From Ananas comosus (lineage: Eukaryota; Streptophyta; Magnoliopsida; Poales; Bromeliaceae): a stretch of 64,000 bases of DNA. The stretch is from positions 6,250,516 through 6,314,515 of the forward strand of contig NC_033641.1 of the NCBI RefSeq assembly GCF_001540865.1, given 5' to 3'. Below the pieces are notes generated by a model. That model was not told the origin of the DNA, did no database searches, and was given only the letters and a program-made list of their open reading frames with translations. A program made the position numbers and the translations under genes. This document shows, piece by piece, positions 49,767 through 59,453 of this stretch. Within the stretch, counting starts at the first letter, position 1. Each line of letters starts with the position of its first letter.

Positions 49767-50029
49767 CTGTAGTATCCCTGGGGTTTAATGGTCGGAGTGA
49801 CTGCAGTATCTGTGGCTTGTCGACACATTTGTAGAGTGTCGGAACGAGTTTGAGTCATTTGGCACGAAATGGACGTCAAAAACGGACTCGGCGCAGTGTG
49901 AGACTGGAGTTCTACACTGAAATCTGCAAACTGCAAGTTTGAGTGTTGGGTACCGGTACCTGAGTGGAGTACCGGTACTGGGATTGGGTACTGGTACTAC
50001 ATCGGGCTAGTACCGATACTGTTACGCCC
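49767..50029 (+). mobile_element. 5' fragment of a Tekay-type LTR with palindrome array
   Basis: Begins TGTAGTATCCCTGGGG and continues through the GGCTTGTCGACACAT block and ACCGGT-like palindromes (49950-50029), matching the start of the LTRs at 7528 and 45037 (reverse). It stops where an oppositely oriented LTR end (TGTTACGCCCC, about 50021) begins. Confidence 0.7.
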
Positions 50030-50413
50030 CGCGACCGCCAATTTGGTCTGTTCGGGTACGCTAACAGACGCCAAACAGACAGAACCTCCCCTGTCCGCCC
50101 AAGGCTCCACCCACCAGTACATGTGTATATATAGCAATTCGAACAGAGATAGAATTTGAGTATACATGGCTTGCACGAGGGCAAGCAACTACCACAACAA
50201 GTGAAAGTACTGCTAGCTATTGCATTGATACATGATATTTGATTTCTTTTAACCAAATACAAGCATTCAACATATTACATTCTTTTTCCACTTTACATCA
50301 CATAACATCACATAACCTCATATGAATTTACATCATTTATACATCATCATATACAAAAGATGATACTAAACAAGGTACAAAACTAAACCCGGTAAGTCGC
50401 TACCTAGGGCGAC
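50021..50413 (-). mobile_element. Fragment of a second gypsy LTR, minus orientation
   Basis: Starts TGTTACGCCCCGCGACCGCC and continues 'aatttggtctgttcgggtacgctaacag', close to the LTR start at 59454. It is cut off against the remnant of the SIRE-like 5' LTR. Head-to-head contact with the fragment before it suggests rearrangement or nested insertion. Confidence 0.6.
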
Positions 50414-50437
50414 TTAGGGCTCTTCAAAACTTACAAT

Positions 50438-50450
50438 TGGTATCAGAGCC
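50438..50450 (+). other. Primer binding site of the SIRE-like element
   Basis: TGGTATCAGAGCC, complementary to the 3' end of initiator tRNA-Met, two bases after the LTR end CTTACA. Confidence 0.85.
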
Positions 50451-50473
50451 GGATCTAGATATATTATTATCTA

Positions 50474-52488
50474 ATGGCCGAAGGCGGTAACATTAATCGA
50501 CCACCACTCTTCAATGGCACAAATTATGCCTATTGGAAGGTTCGTATGAGAGCTTTTCTAATCGCAATCGATGAGCGAGTGTGGAAATCAATCAAATTCG
50601 GATGGAAACATCCCACCGAAGTCGTCGATAATGCCACCGTTCCTAAACCGAGAAATAAGTGGACAAAAGATGAAAACGAGTCATCTTCGTTCAATCGTAA
50701 AGGAATAAATGCTTTGTTTAATGCATTATCTCAAACGGAGTTTACTCGTGTTTCGGCGTGTGAAACCGCCAAAGAGATTTGGGATACTCTACAAGTTATG
50801 CATGAAGGAACTTGCTTGGTAAAGGTCCAAAAATTGCAAATGTTAACGAGCAAATTTGACTCAATTTTTATGGAAGAAAACGAGACCTTTACCGAGTACT
50901 ATTCGCGACTTCAAGATGTTGTTAATACTTGTGCTAACTTGGGAGAGATAATCCCGGAATCGAAAGTTGTTAGAAAAATTCTTCGAACTCTTCCGGAACG
51001 CTTTAGGGCAAAAGTTGCCGCAGTCGAAACGGTTAAACATCGAGACGAGATGAAAGTCGAAGAGTTAGTAGGTGCTTTACAAACTTATGAGATTACTTTT
51101 CCTACTAACCAATCTTCTTCCAAGTCTTTCTCTCAAAGTATAGGGGTTGCATTGAAATCGACAAAGGAGGAAGACGAGGACTCGGGTTCCGACGGAGAGA
51201 TCTCAATTGCGGATTTTGAACATCAATTGGCGCTCCTAACGAAGAAGTTTCGTCAGAAGTTTCGAAAGAAGAACAAATCGAACAATGCTTCATCTTCAAA
51301 GCAAAAATCTTTTTCTAAACATTCCTCGAATTCAAAATCTAAGGATAAGAAACTTGCAAAGCCTTCTAAAGAAAAAGATGAATTTGAAGGAGAAATCCAA
51401 TGTTATAAATGTAAAGGCTACGGCCATATTTCAACGGATTGTCCTTCTAAGAAAACTTATAAATAAAAGGCTTTGTAAGTAAAAACTTGGGATGATTCTA
51501 CTTCGGATGAATCAACTTCAAGTGATGAAGATAAGAATGAAAATCATGCTTTATTTACTAACATTTCTTTGCCTTTGTCTAATGTTGTTTGTTTATCCTC
51601 AATTGTTTCTAATTCTAGTGTTTCTCCTTCCTTGCATGGTACTTCGAGCGATGATGGCGAGAGCGAGGAGGAGTCAAACGATGAGGATTTAGCGGAAGCG
51701 TACAATCAACTTCTTATCGAATCAAAGAAGATGGCGAAGCATAATAAGAAGTTGAGGAGGCGTTTATTGGAACTTGAAGAGGAGAACAAGAATGAGAAGA
51801 TTATAAACAAAGCTCTTGAGGAGGAAAAGGAATTTAAAGGAATCATTTTTGAAGAACAAGTCAATCCTCCAAGAGAAGCTTGATGAAGCGGAATTGATGA
51901 TTAAATCTTCTAAAAACAAGATTGGATTTTTGGAGCATCAATTTGAGGAAACCTACACATCCAATCAAAGTCTTGACCAATCAAGTTCGTCAACTTCAAT
52001 CCGACATTCAAAAATTTTCTTCCGAATCAAAGAAATTGGATCACATGCTCGGATTGGGTCAAACGAACAAGCTTGGTCTCAGTTATGAAAGGACTCATGT
52101 TGAGAAGGATCAAAAGACAACTACTAATGTCTCAACAAATTCAAAGAAAAAGGTGTGCCATAGATGTGGGAATAAAGGACACATCAAAAGGAATTGCTCG
52201 AAAAAGGAAAAGAAAAATCAATCAGCAATTTTTAAACATCAAGCGGCATCATCTAATACTCGACTTTCCCTACGGAATTCAAAGCAAAATCAATCAAGTC
52301 GAGCAACTCATGGAAACCGGAATTCAAAGCCACAACGGCAATTTCAACCGAAGCCACATGCAACGAAACGACCAACGGTGGATCAAAAATCAAAACGAGT
52401 TGTGCCTAATGTCGACAAGCCAAGACAACCAACAATCCAACAAGTTTGGATCCGGAAAGGTGATATCTTTCCTTGTTCTTCTTCTTAG
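50474..52488 (+). pseudogene. Gag of the SIRE-like copia element, with stops and frameshifts
   Basis: The first part (50474-51466, 330 codons) is a UBN2-type copia gag (LFNGTNYAYWKVRMRAFL; AKEIWDTLQVMHEGT; LRTLPERF) ending in a CCHC knuckle CYKCKGYGHISTDC. Two in-frame TAA codons (51464 and 51476) interrupt it, and the same frame then continues through an acidic and coiled-coil region to 51883. Frame changes near 51860 and 51975 lead to the last part, with a second knuckle CHRCGNKGHIKRNC (about 52160) and the basic tail. Two knuckles separated by a coiled coil fit the long gag of SIRE/Maximus elements. Confidence 0.82.
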
Positions 52489-53481
52489 TTTGTTTTCATA
52501 TATATGTAATGCTTTGTTTGGTGCTCATTGCATATTTTTATTCATTGCGTTACATGTTTAAACAATTTTTGGTGCTTGAAATTTATTTTTGAAATTGATT
52601 TTTAAAATCGGTTTGGAAGAAGATGATCGGGAATTAAATTTTTTTTTGGAAAGGCGATGTTTTAAAATCATTAATTTGGGGAGATTAAATTTTTTCAAAG
52701 TGCCTTAACCGGTATTTAAATTCACATTCATATTAAGTTAAATTCATATTAATTATCGGTTTTACTCCATTTTTTATTATTTTGACGATAATTTAATATA
52801 TGATTTCTTAGTATATCTATTCATCAAGATTTTGGAATCAAATTTGATCTCTTGGCGATTAATTTATCTTGGTTGTGTGTGTTGAATATGATGAATAGTT
52901 ATTTGCTAATGGACTAAAAATTGTCATATTTTCTTTCAAGTGTGAGATTGTCTAATTTAGGGGGAGTTTGATTATTAAAAAAAAAAATGGAGAAACTCCT
53001 ATGTTTAAAAGATGTGGAAAGAGTTACATCCAAAAGGAGTGTGAAAACTACCACTACATGTAGGAAAGAGCTACCACCCCGGTTGTCAGATAAGTGTGTG
53101 AAGCTACCACATGAAAATTGATTGATTAACCGGAAAAAAAAATGAATATTTTAGATTTTTCGGAGTTATAAGGTGATAAGATGAAAAAGATGCTCAAAGA
53201 GCCACCCCCGGTGTTTTATTAGTTAAATCTCTATTTTGAATGTTTTGCGATAAATTGGCGTCAATTTTGCCGAATTTCTTTAAATCATTTTCCATGAACC
53301 ATTACATCTTGATGTTTTTGGATCATTAGATCACTTTTGATAACATAATCTTGATGTTTAGATGAATTTGGAAATCTTATAATATTTTATTTTCATTATA
53401 ATGATTTTTGGAGTACAATCCTTAATTTTTATAAATTTAATTTAATTATGAAGTTTTCTGAGAAAAATTTTTGAAATCTGT
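52489..53481. other. Non-coding linker where pol would be expected
   Basis: No pol motif is readable on either strand. AT-rich, with a TTAGGGGGAGTTTG PPT-like sequence near 52958 and several 'gccaccccc(g)gt' and 'gagctacca' repeats (53030-53210). Confidence 0.55.
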
Positions 53482-54033
53482 GAACCGGTACTGGTACTAG
53501 ATCATGTACCGGTACTAGTACTGTAGACCACATTTTATAAACAGGTTACAGGTTTTCGTTTCTCTTTCAAATCACAACCAAATCTCTCTCTTTCGCTCTC
53601 TAAAGTTCCCAGGTGATCTTCGCCTCCAGATCCACGTGTTTCCATCAAAGATTTGTGAGTATCTTCCTCGGATTTAATCTTTTAATCCCGTTTTTGCTGT
53701 TTTTCGAACAAACTCCGAGACAAAGCTCGATCTCTGTTTTGAACCATTTTTGTTGAATTTTTTTGCTGTGATTTAGTTTATATTCATGTATTCTCACTTC
53801 TAGAACACTTAGATCACGACATAATGCGTTATTTTTTGCTAATCTATGATCTATACCTTGTTATATACAAAATTTCGGGATTACATGTTAAATGCCACTT
53901 TTTATGATAAATCTTGCTTGAAATAGTTAAAAATAGTATTGTTATGTATTCTAAGATTATTAGAAATTTTTTCGCTATTTTTATAGATTTTCTTCAGATT
54001 TTATTCATGCAAGGTCTGTTTTTGTGTAGGAAA
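53482..54033 (+). promoter_or_regulatory. Internal promoter-like block and leader before the second ORF
   Basis: ACCGGTACTGGTACTAG and TGTACCGGTACTAG palindromes (53482-53523), a TATA-like TTTTATAA (53533-53540), then a CT-rich leader (53570-53610). There is a plausible 5' UTR intron from GTGAGTATC (about 53655) to TTTTTGTGTAG (54030), four bases before the ATG at 54034. The layout copies that of the LTR promoters in this window. Transcription from here is inferred, not shown. Confidence 0.45.
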
Positions 54034-55443
54034 ATGGCATTTTCACTGCTTTTGGCTCTGTTGGTGCTTATGGCCACTGGAACTGGTCGTGGTCGCGGTA
54101 GAGGCCGTCGTGGGGCTTCTAAGAGGACTCGTACTGCCAACGAGTCGTCAGATTCTGATCCAGATTATCAGGCTAGCTCCCACGAGGAGGCTGAAGAAAC
54201 AGTTGTTCGGACCGACAAAGGCAAAGGGATAGCAGCTGAAACCTCACGTAAGAAAAAGGGTTCTCCTCCTAGGCCAAGCACAGGTGGCCCTGTGATCTGA
54301 GAAGGTGGATCTTGTGGGCGTGAAAGTCGCTCAAAGCATGCTGCAGAGGTTCAAACGGAGCGGCGAAAAGCATTCTCAAGCAGATCGTGCCTTGGGGAAC
54401 GTTATGTGAATTTCAAGGAGCTTGTCCAGGAGGTTCCAGACTTTGGGCGTTTACTGCAGAGAGCTCCTATCAAGCCCGTTGGACGGGTTCCGGCACGTTC
54501 ACCTTTTTGTGTGGAACTCATTCGAAAGTTCTACATGTATGGAAAGGTTCTTGCAGAGGATGAGGAGACCGATACGTACTTATTCGGGGCATATGTGCGT
54601 CAGCAGAGGATTCTTGTTACCCCATACACAGTTGGTGAGCTTTTGGGGTTGCATGTAGATACCACGGGTCTTCATTATACATCAGGGATTTATCAGTCTT
54701 TATCTCACTGGAACACGGTTGTTCGTGCGATTTGCAAAGATGGAACGAGGACAAACCATGGTTATGTGGAGTCAAAGGACTTGCGGCCTGAGTATCACCT
54801 TTTGTCCTTGGTTCTTTGTTACAACGTTCAACCTACTATTGGGACTAAAAGGATTCGCTGGGATCGACTTGTGCTTCTATATCTCCTTGGCCACCCTAAG
54901 CTAGCAGATAGATTTAATATTAATATTCCATTTCTTATATGGCAAAGAATGGTGCACGTGATACAGTCGTCGGTACGACGTGAGCTACTTCCATTTCCTA
55001 AATTGATCACGCGAATTTTGCAAGAAAATAGAGTAGACGTGACGTGTGAGAAATATAACTATGGCCTTGGACCAATTAATGGAGTGACATGGGCCAAGTC
55101 AGTGAGCACATTAAAGACTTTTCAACAGACGAAGGGATCTTCGAGAGCAGCTTCTAGTTCCGCACCTCCACGTCGTGCAGAGGCCGAGGGATCTTCGAGT
55201 TCAGGGGGAGTGATTACTGTAGAGTCACTTCACCATGAGGTGCATTCTGTTAAGAAAGGTTTAAAAAGGTTGGAAGAAGGGATGAAGAGAATTTTGGAGA
55301 AGCTTGGATGTCGACACGACGATGTATTTCCTACCTATACCAGGTCGACATCGACACATCCACTTATACCACCTTCCACTAGTGCGTCGGACGTAGGAGG
55401 AGAGGGAGCTAGAGATGATGATGAGGAGGAGGACACCGACTGA
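54034..55443 (+). pseudogene. Second ORF of the SIRE-like element (putative plant transposon protein-like), one in-frame stop
   Basis: 470 codons in one frame from ATG 54034 to TGA 55441-55443, broken by a single TGA at 54298-54300. The N-terminal part has an RG-rich stretch (GRGRGRGRRG) and acidic Ser/Asp residues. The middle (about 54480-55080) resembles the 'putative plant transposon protein' domain often carried by plant LTR elements (FYMYGKVL; RILVTPYTVGELLGL; LVLLYLLGHPKLADRFNINIPFLIWQRM). The C-terminal part is Ser-rich with a short coiled coil (HHEVHSVKKGLKRLEEGMK) and an acidic end. The role of this domain is unknown. The family call is from memory and moderate; it has no pol motifs. 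Length and single stop suggest recent decay or readthrough. Confidence 0.6.
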
Positions 55444-55628
55444 TTTCATCTTCGCACTTAGTTTGTTTTTATTTTCTTTTTAGGACGATGTTTTAGTTTA
55501 TCATTGCTTGCCTTTGCATTTCTCTTTAGGGTTGTAACTATGACATGACTACTTTCCTGCTTTCTAGTATATTTTCGCTCTATATGCTTTGTTTTGGCAA
55601 TTTTTGACAAAAAGGGGGAGAACATAGA

Positions 55629-56137
55629 TGTCGGATCGTTGGCGCTAACCATTAATCCCAAAAGCTCGAGCTATTAGAAATGCGCAACCAATTCACTTAA
55701 AGCGTACAGAAACAGCGCCCACGGATTTCGATTGTGACTCGGCCCACCTGGCCTCACGCCACTTCGAACATGACTCGACCCAACCCAGCCTCACGCCATT
55801 TCGAACATGACTCGGCCCACATGGCCTCCCGCCACAGGGCAGGATGCTGGCCCATTTAAGCCAACAATCTCCCCTCCAGCACCTGCACACATTTGCAGCA
55901 TGCAGGAATCGAACCCGTGACCTCTGGCTCTGATACCACTTTAATCTGTCACGCCCCGGGGTCCTTTTTAGTTCAAAAGGTAGCGGAAAAGCGTCTGGAA
56001 TTTTTTTTTTGAAAATCTGACCCCAGAGTGTGCCAGATCCGCCACAAATACAGGAGTTCCACTGTTCACATGGACAGAGTCTCTAGGATGGGAGTAGTCC
56101 TAGGATGGGTGACCCCCTGGGAAGTTGGGGCGTCACA
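55629..56137 (-). mobile_element. Cassandra-like TRIM retrotransposon with 5S-derived LTR
   Basis: TGTCGGATCG to GGGGCGTCACA, flanked by the 5-bp duplication ATAGA (55624-55628, 56138-56142). One LTR is clear (55947-56137, 191 bp, TGTCACGCC to GCGTCACA). On the minus strand the PBS TGGTATCAGAGCC (55926-55938) follows it. The LTR carries a 5S rRNA-like segment, the hallmark of Cassandra TRIMs. The other end (55629-55680) does not repeat the LTR, so the element is chimeric or deleted at that side. It is inserted in the 3' part of the SIRE-like element. Confidence 0.75.
56092..56124 (+). pseudogene. 5S rRNA 3'-region fragment in the Cassandra-like LTR
   Basis: GAGTAGTCCTAGGATGGG and TGACCCCCTGGGAAG match the box C side and 3' part of plant 5S rRNA with few changes. 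The 5' part of the 5S gene is not recognisable. It is not a working 5S gene. Confidence 0.82.
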
Positions 56138-56501
56138 ATAGATGGGCAGGTATTGATCAAAGCAGGAGAAGAGGAGAAGACTTCAAGAACAAAGGGGGAG
56201 AAGGAATGAAATTTCGACATCGACAATGACTTGAAGGTATAATAAGAATCCAATGGTTTCAAATTTCTACATCATTTTTGGATAATTTGTTGTGCAGGAG
56301 ATCATGACTTCGAGACTCCTAGTAGCATCTAAGTCATAGAGTCTGTTGTAGGAGTTTTGATGTAATTTGAATTTCATATTGTATTTGGATTACACGCGAG
56401 GGGTTCGATGTTTTGGTGATGACATTGAACTTCGTTTTCTCTTTAAATTGTAATTTTTGAGTTTGTGTGAGTTTTGTCACGAAATTGCCAAAGGGGGAGA
56501 T

Positions 56502-58599
56502 TGTTAAGTATTGTATGTTGGCAAGTTTCGTGAATTGAGTCGGCGTCTTGAAGGAGCAGTGCATATCGTCAAAGATCGAAAAATCCAAGATTTCGAAGAA
56601 ATCAGAAATAACTCACGATATGAATCACGATGCTAAGGTAAGTCTTTAATTCATGTTATGGTGATTTATACTTAGTTATAGACATAGTTAGTTAATTCGG
56701 ATTCGGCAAAAATTCGGTACGGATATAATTTGGATAAAATTCGTCTTCTAATTTTTAAATTCGTTGAAAAATACGGCTAAAAAACGGATTCAGTAATTAT
56801 TCGGATATGTGATTTATACGGATATTATACGTTCTTCAATTAAAAATTCGGGATCAAAAATTCGGCTATTAAATTAAAATTATTTTTTCTCAAGATTTAT
56901 TCTATTAGTATAAATACTCATATTTCTTAAGAATATAAGAATAAAAAACTACAAAATTAAGCTAATTAAGTAAAAAAAATAGCAAACTATATTATCACTA
57001 TAAATAAAATGTTATATAATAATATTTTTATTATAAAAATAAATTATTATATATAATAAATAAATATATATTTATAAATAAAATTATATATATATATATA
57101 TATATAAAGTTAATGACTTATGAGAGGGAGGTCCACGGTGCATGTGGTCCATGAGGCCAAAGTGGCCTCGTGGACCGTGCCCCATCCTGTTCTCGAAAGC
57201 CCCGATTTTCTTTCTTCTTCTTCCCAAACCCAGCGCCATTTCTACCGCTTGCTCTCAAGTCTCAAGTCACAAACTCGATTTTTTTTCCAAAATTTATAAA
57301 ATAATTTTTTCAAAAAAAATTTGAGGGACAACTATTGTTTGGAAAAAAAAATTTTAGTGAAATTTTTTTTTTCGAGGAATTTTACAGTGATCCAAAGTTC
57401 TGCGATGAAAGCGATGGAGGAGGAGGACGTCGACGATGGCGGCGACGACGCGGCCGCGAGTCCGCGACCGCCGTTTCTTTGGACGAATCATTCGCGAATC
57501 GCAAATGATTCGCGGATGATTATTATTGCTGAAAAAAACGCGTTTTTTTACGCATGTTTTGGAAAAATTCGGATGCCGGTGTTTAATTCGGTTTTCGAAA
57601 AAGTCGCGAATAATTCACGAATTAAACGCGAATTAACTAACTAAGGTTATAGACATTAGAATCATGAAAATCAAAGTTTAGTAGATTAGAAAGTGCTTCG
57701 GAACTGTGTGAAACCCGAAATAGTGCAAAATCTGGAAAATGCACAGTATACCGGTACAACATTGAAAGAGTACCGGTACTAACTTGGTTCCGGTACAACA
57801 TTACCTTTGTAACCGGTTATCAATGTTGAGTAGTTTTCTGTTTCGTCTTGGTGTGACCGGTAACAGCTTATTTTAGTACCGGTACGCAGTGTAAATTTCT
57901 GAAAACTTTCTAATCCGACTCTAATTGATTCTAAAGTCTATAAATAAGGTATTAGGGTTCTCTAACTCGGTGAACATCATGAGAATACATGTTTGAGAAA
58001 CCCTATAGGCTAAGTTTCTTCCAAAACCTATTTTCTACAAAGAAGCCTCTTTTAGGTCAAATCGAGATATTGTAATTTGATATCTATATGTCGATTTGAT
58101 CTACTCTTCGCTTGGAGTTTTCTTCTCTGGTTTTTATCGATACTCTAAGCGAAGGATCACCATAATCATAATGTTCTTCATGGACGGCGTCGTGGATTCG
58201 GCGTGATCAAGGCGGTTTGAGGATTCGGATCGTGGGCTCGTGGATTCGAGTGGCGTTCGTGGATTCAGAAGTGAACGAGGCGTTTGTGGATTCGAACGTG
58301 AGGGCGTGGACAACCTGGTGGATTGCGCGAGATTCATAGGAGGTTAAGAGAGGTCGAGTCCGTGGAGTCGGTAATCACCTTGTAATCTTTTCTCTTAGTG
58401 AATTATTTTTTCGTGTGTTGGTCCCATGGATTTTTTACCCCAAGTTGGAGTTTTCCCACGTAAATCTGGGTGTAATTTTTATTTTCCGCATTTACTTTTA
58501 TCGCATTGAGATTTGTGGTTTTTGGCCGTTACACCTATTCACTCCCTTCTAGGTGTTTGATACAATCTAGATAGATCTTAGGGCTCCTCAAAACTTACA
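56502..58599 (+). repeat. 3' LTR of the SIRE-like element
   Basis: TGTTAAGTATTG to CTCAAAACTTACA, 2,098 bp, of which about 970 bp is the Mutator-like insertion and its duplication. U3 holds ACCGGT palindromes (57747-57823, 57880-57891) and a TATA box CTATAAATAAGG (about 57938). The 3' part includes 'ttacacctattcactcccttctaggtg', matched in reverse at 62640-62670. Confidence 0.82.
56686..57645. mobile_element. Mutator-like non-autonomous element in the 3' LTR
   Basis: Short inverted ends AGTTAGTTAATTCG and CGAATTAACTAACT, flanked by the 11-bp duplication GTTATAGACAT (56675-56685, 57646-57656), which suits the Mutator superfamily. Subterminal regions repeat ATTCGG/AATTCG in both orientations. 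An internal palindrome, GGTCCATGAGGCC facing GGCCTCGTGGACC, lies at about 57146-57176. Its 80-residue acidic ORF near 57400 has no recognised domain. Confidence 0.72.
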
Positions 58600-59453
58600 C
58601 CCCCCACAAGTTCTCTGGTGCGCCTGAACTAATAATCATCAAATTCACCATATCCATCGAAGTCCTATTTTTACGTTCAGCAATTCCATTACATTAAGGT
58701 GTATAAGGAGTAGTCACTTGATGCACAATTCCAAACTTTTGACAGAAAGTAGTCATCTTATTTGAAGTATATTCACCACCTCGATCAGACCTCAAAATCT
58801 TGATTTTCTTATCTAATTGATTTTCAACTTCAGCTTTATAAATCTTGAATCTGCTTAAAACCTCATCTTTAGATTTGATCAATAAAGATAACAATATTTT
58901 GAATGATTATCTATTAATGTCACAAAATATTTATTTCCACCTCTACTAGGTCTACTTCCATCACAAACATCACTGTGCACCAATTCTAAAAGATTGCAAT
59001 CTCTATCCACAGATTTAAATGGTTTTCTAGGTTCCTTAGCTTGCACACATATTTCACATCTATGATCAGGTAAATCATATTTAGGAATCAAATCAAGATG
59101 CATCAATCTTTTGATAGTATTAAAATTCACATGTCTCAATCTTCCATGCCAAATATTAGGAGAAATAACATTCAATACAAGATCACTTTCATTAATAAAA
59201 GGAGGAGATACATATAATTTAAATAAACCATTACTCAAAAATTCCTTTCCTACAAAATTCATTCATTTTGTTATAACTACCCTATTACATTCAAAAACTA
59301 ACTTAAAATCCTGCTGAACTAAAAGAGAACCACTAATCAAATTCTACCTAAGGTCGGGAACATAGTGGACTCCGTGCAAGGTTAAGGTCTTCCCAGAGGT
59401 CGGCTTCAAGTCCACTCGACCTGTCCCTAGCACATCAGAAGAGGCAGCATTCC

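Larger units (their letters stand above)
50414..58599 (+). mobile_element. SIRE/Maximus-like Ty1/copia element lacking pol
   Basis: Only the last ~22 bp of the 5' LTR remain (ending CTTACA at 50435). Then follow the PBS TGGTATCAGAGCC (50438-50450), gag, a second ORF (54034-55443), a PPT AAAGGGGGAGA (about 56490-56500) and a 3' LTR (56502-58599) that also ends CTTACA. No protease, integrase, reverse transcriptase or RNase H motifs occur between gag and the second ORF. Two later insertions are present: a Cassandra-like TRIM (55629-56137) and a Mutator-like element (56686-57645). It can only have moved with help from a related full element. Confidence 0.75.

Noticed and set aside
56087..56137. 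Functional 5S rRNA gene
   Set aside because: Only the 3' third is recognisable, and it sits within a TRIM LTR.
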